64,000 nt of DNA from Acanthosoma haemorrhoidale (taxonomy: Eukaryota > Arthropoda > Insecta > Hemiptera > Acanthosomatidae): contig OV884012.1 of the NCBI GenBank assembly GCA_930367205.1, positions 60,657,239-60,721,238 of the forward strand, given 5' to 3'. Each line of letters opens with the position of its first letter. The stretch's first letter is position 1. The translations under genes and the position numbers were made by a program. The notes under the pieces are model-generated. The model was not told the origin of the DNA. It made no database searches and saw only the letters and a program-made list of their open reading frames with translations. This document shows positions 36,460 to 48,575 of the stretch, in pieces.

Positions 36460-39400
36460 TAGTTCAGTGCTTTAATGCATCGAAAAGAATTCGAACATTG
36501 AACTCGAGAAAAACTTCTCATCATCAGTAGTTTTCTTTTACTTACACTGAATACTATATTATATCCGGTTGGTCGTTGCTTCATTTAAGTATAATAAAAA
36601 CAATTAATATTTATTTTTATTATGTAATATACTAGTGCTTTCATTATTTGATAAGGTATTTCATCTAAAAATGGCAGAATGATATTATTATTATATAATG
36701 AGGAAGATAGATTTTTAAAAACATTAGACATTAAAATCGTAGTATATTTTATCGCTGTACTGCAAAAAAAAAAACTGAAATAATTATACACAAAACAATT
36801 TGTTATTTTTAACCTTTATTTGTTGAAGGGTGTTTCAGTGGGCTTTGTTCATTCTGGTGGTTTTTGGCAGTAGCAATAAAAAAATACCCATCGGAACAAA
36901 TGAATCGATAATACTTATATAATAATTAAAACTCATTAATCCTCTTCGGATTATGTTGGGGAGCCTGCTTTCCCCCTCGTGACTCTTCAAACTCTCGGGT
37001 ATTAAAGGCTTTACTCACCCCTATAAGTAACACATTTTTCTCTCATTCAAACGAACTTAACCCGAAATGTTTTTGTTTTTTATTCTCTTTTTAGGCCAGC
37101 AGAACATTTCGGTTTTCATTAAAAACCCTTTCGATAACTGCGATGCTTTGAACTGTCAAATCGTAAAGTTATTTCTCTACGGGCGAATTATTTTGCAAAT
37201 TTCGCTGTTAAGTTTATTGAATTGATCCGTTCTCAAAAAAGGCTTGGCAAGCCTGTACGATTTCTCGTGGCGACATGTTCAAAATAGTTTTCTAATATGT
37301 GCCAAAGGGCGGGACTCCTTTTAACCCTCCCAATATCACGTGAGACCTCATCCCTTGTTTTTTGTATGCCATGCTCCTTAATTCAGAGTTGTATTTATTA
37401 AATTACAATACATTTCTCCTTTAACTATCTTCGCGTTGTCGGTATGAGCAAATAGTACATAGTATTTTACGTAAGATCTTAGTAGCTTATTGATCTTACA
37501 ATGTTTACTGCAATTAAACAAAGTAACGTAGACAAACAAAATGACATTGTTTGAACAATTTTATGTTGATTTATTAAATTACGAATTAGCAACTCAGTAA
37601 ACAGTACTTCGTCTAATTTCTCTAAGAAATACTATTTATGGTCTCATTAATATAGTATCAATTCTATTTATTAGAAAAAGAGCAGAACTCACGAAAAAAA
37701 ATTAGGTGGTTTAGAAAGTAAAGAAAGTTAACAGTGTAATTTTCTTTAACCAGTGTTGGGGGTGTCGACAAGATCAAATTGTGAATGATTTCGCCTGCAA
37801 ATCCCCATAGCTTACAAATGTATACTATATTGCCGTATAGTATGTTGTTTATGTAAAATAAATTATCCTTTCATAGTGTTACCATAGAAAAAAATACACA
37901 AACACACTTTGATATTTATTTATTTATTTTTTTTTTTGCAGGTATTGAAACATTCGCCTAGTACATGCTGAATACTTGATAAGTATGAACTCAATATCCA
38001 TTATCGATAAGCCTTTAAAAGGCACAAGTATTTTTATTTATTTCTATGAAGAGATGAGTAGTCTCTGTATTAATTACCTGTTCTGAATTTCGATTCAAAA
38101 TGTCACTGGAATGTTAACCAAGAGCAGCAAATATAATTTAATTTGAACTAATTTATACTGGGAATTTTTTTTTCTGAGTTTTGAATGAATTTTTGAAACT
38201 AACGAGAAAAATATTAATATTTATAAATAATAGTGAATACAATACGACAAAAATTTCCCATTTAACGAGATAAGATTTATGCAATTTTAATTTGCGAATT
38301 ACCACAAAGATGGTGGATTTATGCACTGCATTAAATTTTATGCTCTTTACTAAGAAAAAAATAGAATTAATTATTAGGATGGAGCGTTTCTAAGGACACT
38401 AAACAAGAAGGTTTTTAATGTATTTTTCAAACCATTTCATTTTTCAAATGGTAATATTCACGACATCCTTTTAGACTTAATTAAATTTATTGGCTTTTCA
38501 AATAAACTTTTAAATGGTAAAGAAGTGCATCGAGCATGTATTTAAAATAATTGTCGAATGGACAAGTCCTATTAATATACAGTTGAACAATCGTGAAAAT
38601 GTGTTTTGTATAAGTCACTTGTTTATGAAATGTTTAGATTTTGAAATACAACAAAATAAAGCATAAAGCCTCACGGCCTCAGAACGAATTTGCATTTTAT
38701 GCCATTAATGGCTGTGTCGTGACAGAACTTAATTGCTTGCTATGTTTCTTTATAAAATGGCCTTTCTTAAAAATCGAAACATGAATATTTACCGTGCTCT
38801 GAAGGAGGCAGTGGTATACACTATTTGTATGTTCTTATCGAATGAGTAATTAACGGTTCCAATATTATTGCGGTTCTAAGCCCTTCGATGACCCTTATAT
38901 TAACAGACCTTCTGTGATACAACAATTTAATGACCTCTGGTTGCCGACCTTAACCGAAAACAAACCTATAAATTACACCGACAAAGGCACTAATGGTCAA
39001 ACTGACCCAGAAAACTCTGCCTAAAAAATAATCTTCTCGGGGTAATCTATTTAACACCACTTACAAAAAAAGAAAAGGAAATCTTACCATTCATAATGTC
39101 ATTTGCGTTCACTGGTAAGGTATAAAACGGAATTTAATGATCGGACAGAACTCCCCCGCCAATATTGAACGTTTAAAGCGAACGGTATTTTTTTTATATT
39201 CATTTCAATCTCTGTTGATATGATTATCAAACGCGCTTGGGTTGGAATTATTTGATTTATTTATAGTTTGTTATGAGTATGAGAGCTAAGGAATGCACGA
39301 AAGATGTTTTTGTACATGTGTTACTCAATAAACATAGTCTTACCTAATAGAAAATCTTGATTTACTATATCCATATTAGCGGTGCTCTCTGTTTCTTAGG

Positions 39401-39849
39401 AAACATCAACACAGGCATAAATTTTGATGATGCATAAAAAAATAGGCGAGAGCTAATTCGTGGTCTCATCTTTTACCCCCCCCCCTTCTCACAATATCAA
39501 AATAACGTTCGGCTAACGTGCTAGTGTACTCTAGCTCCTACTCCTTTATAACCTCAACCATCTAAGAGCTTTGCCTTAAATATTTCTTGCCTCGGTGAAG
39601 ACGAGGCGTTTGAAATCTTACTCCTTCATCAACTTATCTGTAGTGTTTACATTAGCGCATTTGCGTCACATTGCACTTTACAGCATAAACTCGGCTCATT
39701 AAGCACTAGGATCATTATAACCAGTGCATAACGATGAGTTTTTCTTCTGCTTTCGTGGTACCGATTCTACCCTCAAAAAGTGCCACTTTCTTATATTAAA
39801 CTCAACAGTAATACATGCAATCCATCTTTCAAAAACCTCATCTGTACGA
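36460..39849. other. Unique AT-rich sequence, no gene seen
   Basis: A module-F-like word set occurs on the minus strand at about 36430-36530 (CTGATGATGAGAAG, a GAGAA/TTCTC stem, AATAAAGG) and on the plus strand near 39427-39455 (TGATGATGCATAAA, then AGGCGAGAGC). A 10-base C run lies at 39476-39485. No gene is supported. Confidence 0.4.
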
Positions 39850-40340
39850 TATTCAACGATGAGACTTATTAAACTTTAGGAATAACTTGAGGGACTTTGA
39901 ACAAATGACATTGACCCCTCACAGCAGGATGGATGGCCGGAGAAATAAAAGGGAAAATTCCCCGAACGGTTGAATGTTCATAAATCTTCGGTTGATTTGT
40001 GGCAAGGTAAAGATAAAGCGGTTGATAGCTCTTAATTCCCCGGGCTGACTCAGAGAACGCAATAAATAAAGGGTACAGTTCTCGCCGGTCACGGTAGGGG
40101 CTGTCTCTGTCCTCCGCCCTTTTTTTGGGGGTGGGGGGGAGGTCTCTTGTTGCTATTTTCTCTTCCATTAAACCCTTCGCAGCCTGCTCCTTGATCTCCG
40201 CTCTTGCTGTCCTGGAGAGGGTTCGGATCAATGCGACGGTAGTCGGCAGTTTTCAACCCTTTCGATTCGGGTCAGTGTGCCCCCTCCCGTATCTTCGATT
40301 ACAAGTCCTAAATGAAATTTATAGTTGCTACGGCTAAGGG
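39850..40340. other. Candidate non-coding island with a 120-codon minus frame
   Basis: A GC-richer block with an open minus frame (39869-40231) that begins MIRTLSRTARAEIKEQAAKG. Its composition is fairly protein-like, but I recognise no domain and see no splice or promoter context. A run of T/G-rich sequence (TTTTTTTGGGGGTGGGGGGG, about 40120) interrupts it. It is either conserved regulatory DNA or an unrecognised exon; I favour the former weakly. Confidence 0.25.
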
Positions 40341-43099
40341 TTGGCTTCTCCACTTCCACTCCACTCAAGTGCCCGTTCCATCTCTTCCGATTCTAACGTA
40401 TATTTGCAGGTCTGTTTCTTGTAATGGTAGGAGCTTTTATTTCCGAAGGTATGTTTGCTGGTGCAAATCAAAGAAACTAAATATCAATTTTTTTTATGTT
40501 AAAAGTTTTTATAAATAACATATATTAACTTATCTTAGGTTTACGGTAGAATTGAGTAAATTTGCAACAGGATTCGTTTTTCCATCCTCCTCAGTGCCTT
40601 GTGCTGTATCATTCTGACGTTTCCTCAATTTGATTACGAATACTGTTTGATTTTCGCATCAGAATCGAACAGCTAACGTACTGACATCTCCAGAGCTTGC
40701 AAAATAGGTACTAATAAATTAGAATGCATCAATGACAAAAGTTGTTCTGCGCTTAAAATAAGCTATTAGGGAATAGGAACCAGCTTAAAAATGCTGTGTT
40801 ATCTTATGTAAAAATAACGTAAATTTAAATGTTTTAAGACACTCATCGAAGGTAAAAAGTCTCTTTATCTCCTTTTCATGTGACATGTAAGGTGGAAGGA
40901 GTACATTTTAAGGTCTCGGGGGACCAGACTTAAATAATTCGACCCCCGAACGGATAGGTGCTACTTTCAAACAGGTGTGTGGTGAACGTCTGTCTGTTAA
41001 GATAGTGACTGTATAAATGATCCATCTTATCTGAAAACTTAAGTTTAATTAAAATTTCGTATATGTCTTTGTAAGGTTAATAACAAGAACTTTGTGCAAA
41101 ACAAAATTAAACGTGAAAAAATCATGTAACCGATTTGTCTTTAGTCACAATTCAGAAAATATTTACCCAAAGGCTAACTAAGTAAAGGTAAGCCGAATAA
41201 AAATTTGAAAGATATTGTGAAATACAATTATGGAACTCTACAACTGAGCAATCGCGTGGTTCAAGGATATCCAACCCCTGTGCCACCATGGCACCCGGTA
41301 ACCGTTTCAGAATTAATTTTTTTTTTATTATGAGTATTATTCCCTGCACAATAGGGTAGCTTTTTTTACAATCGTAGTAAGCATTTTTATAGAATGGCAT
41401 GTTACGTAAGTATATCTCGATATTGTTTCTTAGCTGTTTACGTTAATATTTGTTTTATTTACAATTTGATTCATTATTGTTAAAATATTTTAGAGAGTAA
41501 AAAAATAAAATAATGAGGTTTCCAGTCCTCGCATCTACTAGTTTTGATTTTAACTCGCACGCATATTTTTTTCCAAATACCAAAAATATTGCGGTGAGAG
41601 GTAGGATGAAAGTGGTCCCCGGCGAAACAATAAAAGGAGTGAGCAGTATGTTTTTATATGGGACAAACATTTTGACATTATTGGAGTGTTTACAGAGGGC
41701 AGCTACATGGAGATTTCTCCGGCCGGTGGTGTTGGGGCAGCATTGTCCCATGTGAAAATGGTTTTCATTAACGACCCCCTCTTCACGGCTGCCCAGCTGC
41801 CTCTGCTAACGGCTGCAACATTTGTCTAAACAAACAACCGCCGCGAATTAACTCATATATATGGAGAAAAAAAATTATAAAATAAACTTTTTTTCCCTGC
41901 CGTCCGTAATGTGTTGGGTGTTGGAAATTTAAAATGTTCTGTTTGCCAACCATTTCGATACTTCTCCACGAGTTACGGCACGGCCCAAAATACAGCCCTC
42001 CCGATAACTCAAAACCGAAGGAAATCAGGAATTTTTTTATTAAAGTTTCATTTATCATGATGTTCGATTTACCAATATGAAAGAAAAAAAAATGAATCAT
42101 TAAGAGTTTATATTTTTTTTTTAAATGCGTACATTATATAAATTTGAAAAGGATGAGTAAATTGAATGAATAATAAACTGCCAAAAATAAAAAATTCTAA
42201 AATTATGCATTATAATAAGTATTAAAGAACTGAGTGAACTGTGTTGTGAGGATGTAAACATTACGCAGAAATTCAGAGTAAACGTTGCCAGGGAAATTTC
42301 ATATTATAAAAAATAGAAGCGGTGCTGATTCGAATTATAGGATTTCCTCTCTCCCCTTGTTCAGAAAACAGCTTTGTATTACCGAGTTTAAAATACGTAG
42401 GATTTTTCCGAGTTACCTAAGTGACCAGCTGGGGGGTTCCAGTTATTAGGAAATTAAAATTGGGTACAAAGTGCCATGAGCAGACTATATTTTAAAAAAT
42501 CATGTCCCTTGTGAAGTCAGCTAAATTGAAAATAGTTGTAATTAAATTTTAAAACAGCGGAATGATTCATAAGTTTTAATTTAGACTTTAATAACACCAA
42601 GGTTCCATCCACATCAAAAGCTTTTCATTAATTGGCCAGTGCTTTGAACATCCCACGTCTGACCAATCGTAGACACTACGCAGCGATCAGTACACGACAA
42701 GCAACGAAGAACATTTGGATTTGTTGGCAATTGGCAAATAGGCAATGCTCTAAAAGGAGGCTATTTCTATTCTGTAGAAGTATCTTCGTTGGAACTTGCC
42801 TAACTGGAAGTGTTTTGAGCGTTATGCTGACCTCATTGCAGACCTAGACATAATTTTATGTGGACGTCGTTTTAGTGTTTAATTATTTGTTAGGAATTTG
42901 GTAAGAATTACTATCTGTATGGCCTGGACTGTTATGTTCATGAAAGAGAGGATATACCTTGTTTGGTATATGTTGCAGTGCTTGATGGTTACATACGCGC
43001 ATACATGTTTGACATTGACACTAGTTTCTAATGCATACATCATACCAGCAAACACATTCACAATACCCAAAATAAAATATACTCTGAGGAAAATATTCA
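40341..43099. other. Unique sequence with one GC-richer island
   Basis: The block at about 41510-42010 is of mixed composition with overlapping short frames on both strands and no domain. The rest is AT-rich. The right edge is the target duplication of the B1 retroposon. Confidence 0.4.
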
Positions 43100-43109
43100 G
43101 ATCATCACT

Positions 43110-43372
43110 TTTTTTTTTTCTTTCATAGCCCCTTTAAATTTACAGATAATTATATATAATTATAGATCCTCAGGCGAATCTATTTACAAATTATTTTTGT
43201 ATTTCCTGTAGCATCGCTACATTATATACAGGTTTTGTTATTTTATAAAAATTATATAAAGAATAAACAAGTATAATGATCTACATTATACGTGACTGGA
43301 CTAAACTGACTAATAAAGGTGTTGAGGCTTACCTTTTTGATCAACCTTAAAACTAACTTTCGCCTTTACTAA
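43110..43372 (-). mobile_element. Family B retroposon copy B1 (jockey-like LINE 3' UTR with short head)
   Basis: On the minus strand it begins TTAGTAAAGGCGAAAG, joins directly to TTAGTTTTAAGGTTGATC of the LINE 3' UTR, and ends in a poly(A) run (T run at about 43110-43119). It is flanked by AGATCATCAC at 43100-43109 and again just right of its 5' end (about 43373-43382), a 10-bp target duplication. The 3' UTR matches B3 closely, including ATTATACGTGACTGGACTAA. No coding sequence remains. Confidence 0.8.
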
Positions 43373-43382
43373 AGATCATCAC

Positions 43383-43553
43383 TTTTTTTTTTTTTTTCCC
43401 TTCATAGCCCCTTTAAACTTACAGACAATTATAGATCCTCAAGTGAATTCATTTACAAATTATTCTGTATTTCCTGTAGCATCACTACATTTAGGTCACT
43501 TGTCACCTCTGGTCTCCCTTCAAAGCGAATAAATCTTTCGCCTTTTTACTAAA
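43383..43553 (-). mobile_element. Family B retroposon copy B2 (chimeric head plus short B tail)
   Basis: On the minus strand it starts TTAGTAAAAAGGCGAAAG and continues with a head of about 47 bp (43507-43553) that ends GGAGACCAGAG. A linker of about 20 bp follows, then the B-family 3' end from GATGCTACAGGAAATACAG, closing in a 15-base poly(A). The head matches the start of copy A8 at 60715-60760 with one substitution and one indel, although the tails differ. B2 lies immediately beside B1, and the shared AGATCATCAC separates them. Confidence 0.75.
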
Positions 43554-43560
43554 GGTCACT

Positions 43561-44075
43561 TTTAACCTCATTGCTATTTGCCAGAACTGAACTTATTCGT
43601 CGTACGAGTAGGTATGAACTAGCAGAAATTTCGTTCGGCTTATCTGTGGTGAAACTGCATCTGCGCAAAATACATCTTTCATAATTTGGCCTTCGCCACT
43701 AATACACTGATGATGATAACAATGTGGTAAATACAACTGGCCTTGACTTGACCAGTTCACGCTATGAAGAGCTAACAAAGATGCCGATTTGTTTTGCATT
43801 TATGCAAATGCTCAAGCGTCGTTTTCTAAGAAATCGGGTCCATAAACACTTCAAAGTTCTCTCTGTTGAAATACTTCTTCTGTTGTGATAGTTTAATACC
43901 AGCCAAGGTCGAACGGGGAGACACTGATATTACGCTGTATGAAGCGCTCGTCGTTTCCTGTTCGCCGGTGTCTTCCACGATGGCCTCCGAAAAATTATTC
44001 CGATCTATCTGAAAATATTAAGATATATTCAACATAATCTCAGGCTGTGCTGTATGTCTTTTGGTGCATACATTG
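43561..44075. other. Unique sequence, no gene seen
   Basis: Mixed composition; a short minus frame (43593-43799) has no recognisable motif. Confidence 0.45.
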
Positions 44076-44224
44076 TATTATCTACCTGATACGACAACTG
44101 CTTAATTTATGTTTTGCGAATTTAAATACTAGATAAAAATAATCGTAATTCCTGAATATAAAATCGACATTATTAAGACATACAGATATAGACTCAGCCC
44201 TCGGTGGACTCTCACCACCACCCC
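44076..44224 (+). repeat. 149-bp direct repeat, first copy
   Basis: It matches 44916-45064 at 148 of 149 positions, with the single difference at 44192 (A) versus 45032 (G). The repeat contains the D2 target sequence ACATACAGATATA and the first 34 bp of the D element. The duplication therefore happened after D2 inserted. After 44224 the D sequence stops abruptly. Confidence 0.95.
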
Positions 44225-44915
44225 TGGACTGAAACTACCAACATCCGCTCTTAGCTCATAGCTTGAATAATACTATTGAAAAACGTGGACATGGTTGAAT
44301 GGAATCCTTCTCTGGTCCAGTAATTATATGCCGTGAATGGTTATTTGTAACAAATTTTTGTGATATAACAAACACATTCTATGCGTAGAGTCGGATTGGG
44401 TAAATATGTGTTTACAATTGTGATATATAATCTACTGATATTATTTGAATGTCTTCCAGTGGGCTTAGATTCGTTGGGGTGAAACGAAAAATATGACGCT
44501 TTTCAAAGCAAGGTTTGCAACTTTACTTCAGGCCGAATAGTCAATTGTCGTATGGCATAGTTGATTATTTACTTTTAAAAGCCTCAGTGAAAATTAAGAC
44601 TCTTGTAACTTGTACCTAAGATTATTAACATGGGCACATGATTCTAAAATATATTCATTTCTGATTCAGTGATGCATACTATTATATTTAAACTATGCAT
44701 GATTGCTGTACCTTCACCGATAATCAAATCATAACATGACATTGAAGACTTTCTTTTTTTTTTTAGGTTTAACTGCTGGTTCTGGGTATTGATTAAAAAA
44801 CACGTTCTACTTTTGTATTCTCGCAGTTCGTGACAAGTATAAGTTGTGGGAGAACAGTGAAATGCTAATGACCTGTTATTTTATTTACATACATGTATGG
44901 TCAGTTTTACACTCA
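44225..44915. other. Unique spacer between the 149-bp direct repeats
   Basis: About 690 bp of AT-rich sequence without a gene, TIR or retroposon tail. Together with the first repeat it gives an 840-bp period. Confidence 0.6.
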
Positions 44916-45064
44916 TATTATCTACCTGATACGACAACTGCTTAATTTATGTTTTGCGAATTTAAATACTAGATAAAAATAATCGTAATTCCTGAATATA
45001 AAATCGACATTATTAAGACATACAGATATAGGCTCAGCCCTCGGTGGACTCTCACCACCACCCC
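44916..45064 (+). repeat. 149-bp direct repeat, second copy
   Basis: Nearly identical to 44076-44224. Here the D element continues in full to 45233, so this is the ancestral arrangement and the upstream copy is the derived duplicate. Confidence 0.95.
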
Positions 45065-45233
45065 GATATCATCCACACCTCTCCCGACGCCCTCCACACT
45101 CCTCATCCTCTACACACATCCTTCAAATGGGATTCCCCCTAGTGAAAGGCTATTACCAATCCAAGATAAGTATCCTTTTTATTTTTCCCTTATCCTATTT
45201 TTATTATTTTGAGAGATATGGGGGGAAAAAACA
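45031..45233 (+). mobile_element. Family D retroposon copy D2
   Basis: A 203-bp insertion flanked by the 13-bp duplication ACATACAGATATA at 45018-45030 and 45234-45246. It begins GGCTCAGCCCTCGGTGGACT and ends with TTTGAGAGATATGGGGGGAA and a short A run. It matches the 3' untranslated part of D1, starting about 30 bp past D1's stop codon, so it is a 5'-truncated copy. Confidence 0.85.
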
Positions 45234-45366
45234 ACATACAGATATAGGGTGGCCGACATAGCGATATATTATATAATATATAATAACTCTGTTTCGCAGC
45301 ATTTTTTTACACGCCTTATTTTTCTACTACTACTAAGGATACAATAAGAATATAGCACTTAGACTT

Positions 45367-45832
45367 CTTTATTGTGATAAAATTACAATCTGTCTTATTG
45401 GGCAATAAGTAACTGTGATAAATCTCTCTTTCATACCATATTTACAATTTTCAATCTCTCGCTCATTTATACAGTATTTACAAATATCCCAAGGACCTCC
45501 AAAATCCACATGGCTGTCATCTCCCGCGCGTGTGATAGAAGAAGCGTAGTCTTAGTCTTGGGAAGTCCCACACGCTCCTCCCATCAGCCGCGTCACCAGA
45601 TACGAGCTAGTGGAGGATGACAAAGAGCGCGAGAACCACAGACGCTACGGACTTGGAGTCTCCATATTGGAGAAATTGATCATTGCCAGGACCCCCACTC
45701 TCGCGTATTTATAGCAGGTCAAGAGGCCACTGCCGCTTTGATCTCTGAGGAGGTTATAGGGATGAGTGGCGCTGTGCAATGACTTTTAGGGTGGTTGTAT
45801 AGGTTTCGATGGAATTCCATGAGCTTGGAAGG
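45367..45832 (-). repeat. Family A element, long copy A6
   Basis: The longest family A copy (about 465 bp, minus strand), collinear with A4: AATTCCATCGAAACC, CCTATAACCTCCTCAGAGAT, CTGCTATAAATACGC, GACGCGGCTGATGGGAGGAG, the shared 3' blocks and CACAATAAAG. Relative to A4 it has extra sequence between the TATA-like box and the GACGCGG block. No ORF is present. Confidence 0.8.
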
Positions 45833-46568
45833 GATGAGTTCAAGAAAGGAGAAGAATGGGGTTTGTTGCTGACGTAATAAGGGGCATTAACTATTGTTCT
45901 CAGGACTTTTTATTGAACAATAATAATACACCCGTACTATATGTTATAACAAGTAAATTTAATTTGTCTTATATTTTCGTTGCATATAATGTATCATTTG
46001 TATTTAAAAAAGCAATTCATAGTTTTTTTAATAGTGTGACTAAACATAATTAGTATTTTTGTTTGATGGATACTATTATTTTTCTAACATTAACATAATA
46101 TTAAAATGAATAACGTTTTGACAGAACCGGACTCTCATTAGATGTAAAATTAGTTAGAAAATTTAAAATAACGTCTAATCTTCTTCAAATTTGTAGTTCT
46201 CGCATCTTGGGCATTTTACGAATGTTCATCAATATTTCTTTCTGTTCATTTTCTCCTTCCTGTACTTGGCATATACAGACAGTATGAGTACACTTAGGTG
46301 TGTTATTACACTGTTAATGACACGGGACCCTTCTCAAAGGCGACGCCCTTTACTTGAGCACTATTAGGTGCGGCCCCTTTGATTTAGCTGCTGTAAGCGG
46401 TCAGAGGCTGGATTATCTCGATAAAGATATACCACCCCGCTAACCTCCACAATTACCCAATTGAAGGTAATCGAGGGGGGGGGTTGTATGGGGGGATGCC
46501 AAGAGGGGGTGGGTGTAGCACAAAGGCCGTCCATTAGCAGTCTTACCTCCCACCACCTACCTACCCCT

Positions 46569-46607
<39 letters not shown>

Positions 46608-47840
46608 CCAAAAATAAATTACATCTCATAATGGAACCTTTTCTAGGTTACTACTCCCCCCTTCCACAATCCAATTCCTCTTGGCCCTTCGTGAACATCC
46701 CAGTTCCTCCTGATTCACCACCGCTTACCTGCATTGATCTATGTGAGAAATATTACTGTCACTCCGCGGTCTGAAGGTATTGATGGCCCGACGTTATCTC
46801 GGAGCTACGGATACAAATGGTACCATTTCCCCGGCAATCTTCAAATAAATTTGTTATTTTTCTATCACGAATATATATTTCTGTCTCAGGATGGTGCACC
46901 ATTATTGTTGCAAGAACCACCTTGCTTTGAAACAAATTAGAGCGATAGTCTGCTTGTCTTGATTTCATTATTTCTGAATTTACTGCGATAAACTGCGGCA
47001 TTAAAATTTTTAAAACAGTACCAATATTTAATTGGCCTCCTCTCCTCTCATCAGCAACCTGACAATGATAGTTGTACTGTTGCAAAACGTTATTGGTGAT
47101 ATACTCGTACAAGTATAGTATGTATATTTTAAACCGCAGTAAAACAAATTCAAAACTATAAAGTGATGGAATTGGTGTTTTGACTTTAACCTTTTTTACA
47201 TTATTTAAATGAATATAATCTACTACAATAGGAAATTAGTTTTATCACTTGAAAATACTCACTACCAATAAAATTATTTTTAAATATATCTATAAAATGA
47301 TAAAAGTAATGTCATGGTCAGTGAACATGCAATATCAATATATATCCTCCTCCAGGAGTGTCTTAAATTATTGTATTTTTGCCCAAAAGATCTTCATGTT
47401 ATTTGTTTAATCATCTTGGTCACTGAAAAATTGCCTTTTCAGAAAAACATTTATTGCAAAAAAAAAAATCACATTACAAAGACGTGAGTCTTATTGTTGG
47501 CATTGAATTCGTTTTGCGTCACCATCTTCGAACTTCCATTAACCATGGGAATAACATTAAACATTTAAATCTGTAATAGCTCCGATTTGAGTAATTCGGC
47601 GTTTTAAAAACCTTATTTCCCTTTCACTATTTATAGCATAATTACACACATTAAACAGACAGACGTTAGATGATGGTCCGAACCTGTTTAAAGTATAGCT
47701 CCTTCGGATTCGGCATTTAATATAAAAAGAATTGTCCATCTAACTAATAGTTTATTATTTTCCAGGATTATTTATTTTAGATGCTTAAAAAGAGACATCT
47801 GTATATTTATACAATGGCTTGTTCAATTAAGTTTCCAGTC
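45833..47840. other. Unique sequence with a GC-richer island and a CT microsatellite
   Basis: A mixed-composition block at about 46320-46830 holds a (CT)16 tract at 46573-46604 and short frames on both strands. A 117-codon minus frame (46759-47112) has no recognisable domain. The rest is AT-rich. Confidence 0.45.
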
Positions 47841-47907
47841 CCTTCACAATTCTTTTGCTGAAACAATTAACGGTTTTACGCCTGTTCAGGCCTCATCGAG
47901 GACTACT
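47841..47907 (-). repeat. Module F copy with hammerhead-like core
   Basis: On the minus strand: CTCGATGAG, the perfect stem GCCTG-AA-CAGGC, GTAAAACC, then GTTAATTGTTTCAGC. The order resembles a hammerhead ribozyme (CUGAUGA, stem II, GAAA), with one extra base in each conserved core. It is probably a decayed or variant Penelope-type terminal sequence. Confidence 0.45.
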
Positions 47908-48575
47908 GCATTTGATAACAAGTTATATATATTGTTGTGATATTTGATGTCAAATTAATTTATCAAGACTTTTGAATTTGAAAAAGAGCGGCAAATATTC
48001 ATTGAAAGGAGTAGGGAATATGAAAATTGGAGGGAAAGTGAAGGAGCAGTAGGAAGGAAGGCAGTTGTGGTTATCCGGTGCTAGAGGAAGAATGTTGAAC
48101 ATTTTTAGTTGAAATGGTTGAAAGCATGAGGCAATGTATTGATGTCTAAAGAAATGAACAATTTGTATTGAATAGTGAACAGAGACGTGGAAAAGCAGTG
48201 TTGGAAAGAAGAATTTAGTTCATGAAGAAGAAATTGAGTGGATGGAACTGGATATTGATGAAAGCATGGCAAACCAAGTAAGACATTAGAATCAAGAATG
48301 ATGGTGTATAAGAGATAGTGGATCTGGCCATTGTGGAGTTGAATATAAAGGTGAATAATAAAATTATTGTAATATTGAAATTGTTGTGGGTATTAAATTA
48401 AAATTGGTGTAAATTTTGTAAAATCTTGTATTTTTCCTTTAACCAGAGTTTTCCTATATAATTAACAAGAACCATTGAAATTTCAGATAAATAGATAAAA
48501 AGTTAATAAGATAGACATTTAAAAATTTAATAAATTTAAAGAAAACATAATATTATATATATATATATATATATT
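47908..48575. other. AT- and purine-rich sequence, no gene seen
   Basis: Purine-rich DNA from about 47980 to 48350, ending in a (TA)11 tract at 48554-48575 next to the B3 copy. Confidence 0.5.

Noticed and set aside
39869..40231. 120-codon minus frame
   Set aside because: No recognisable domain or gene context; kept only as an island description.
44076..45064. 149-bp direct repeats as LTRs of a small element
   Set aside because: The repeat includes the D2 target site and the 5' end of D2, so it post-dates that insertion and is a duplication rather than an LTR pair.
46759..47112. 117-codon minus frame
   Set aside because: Isolated, no domain recognised, and of a length expected by chance in this composition.
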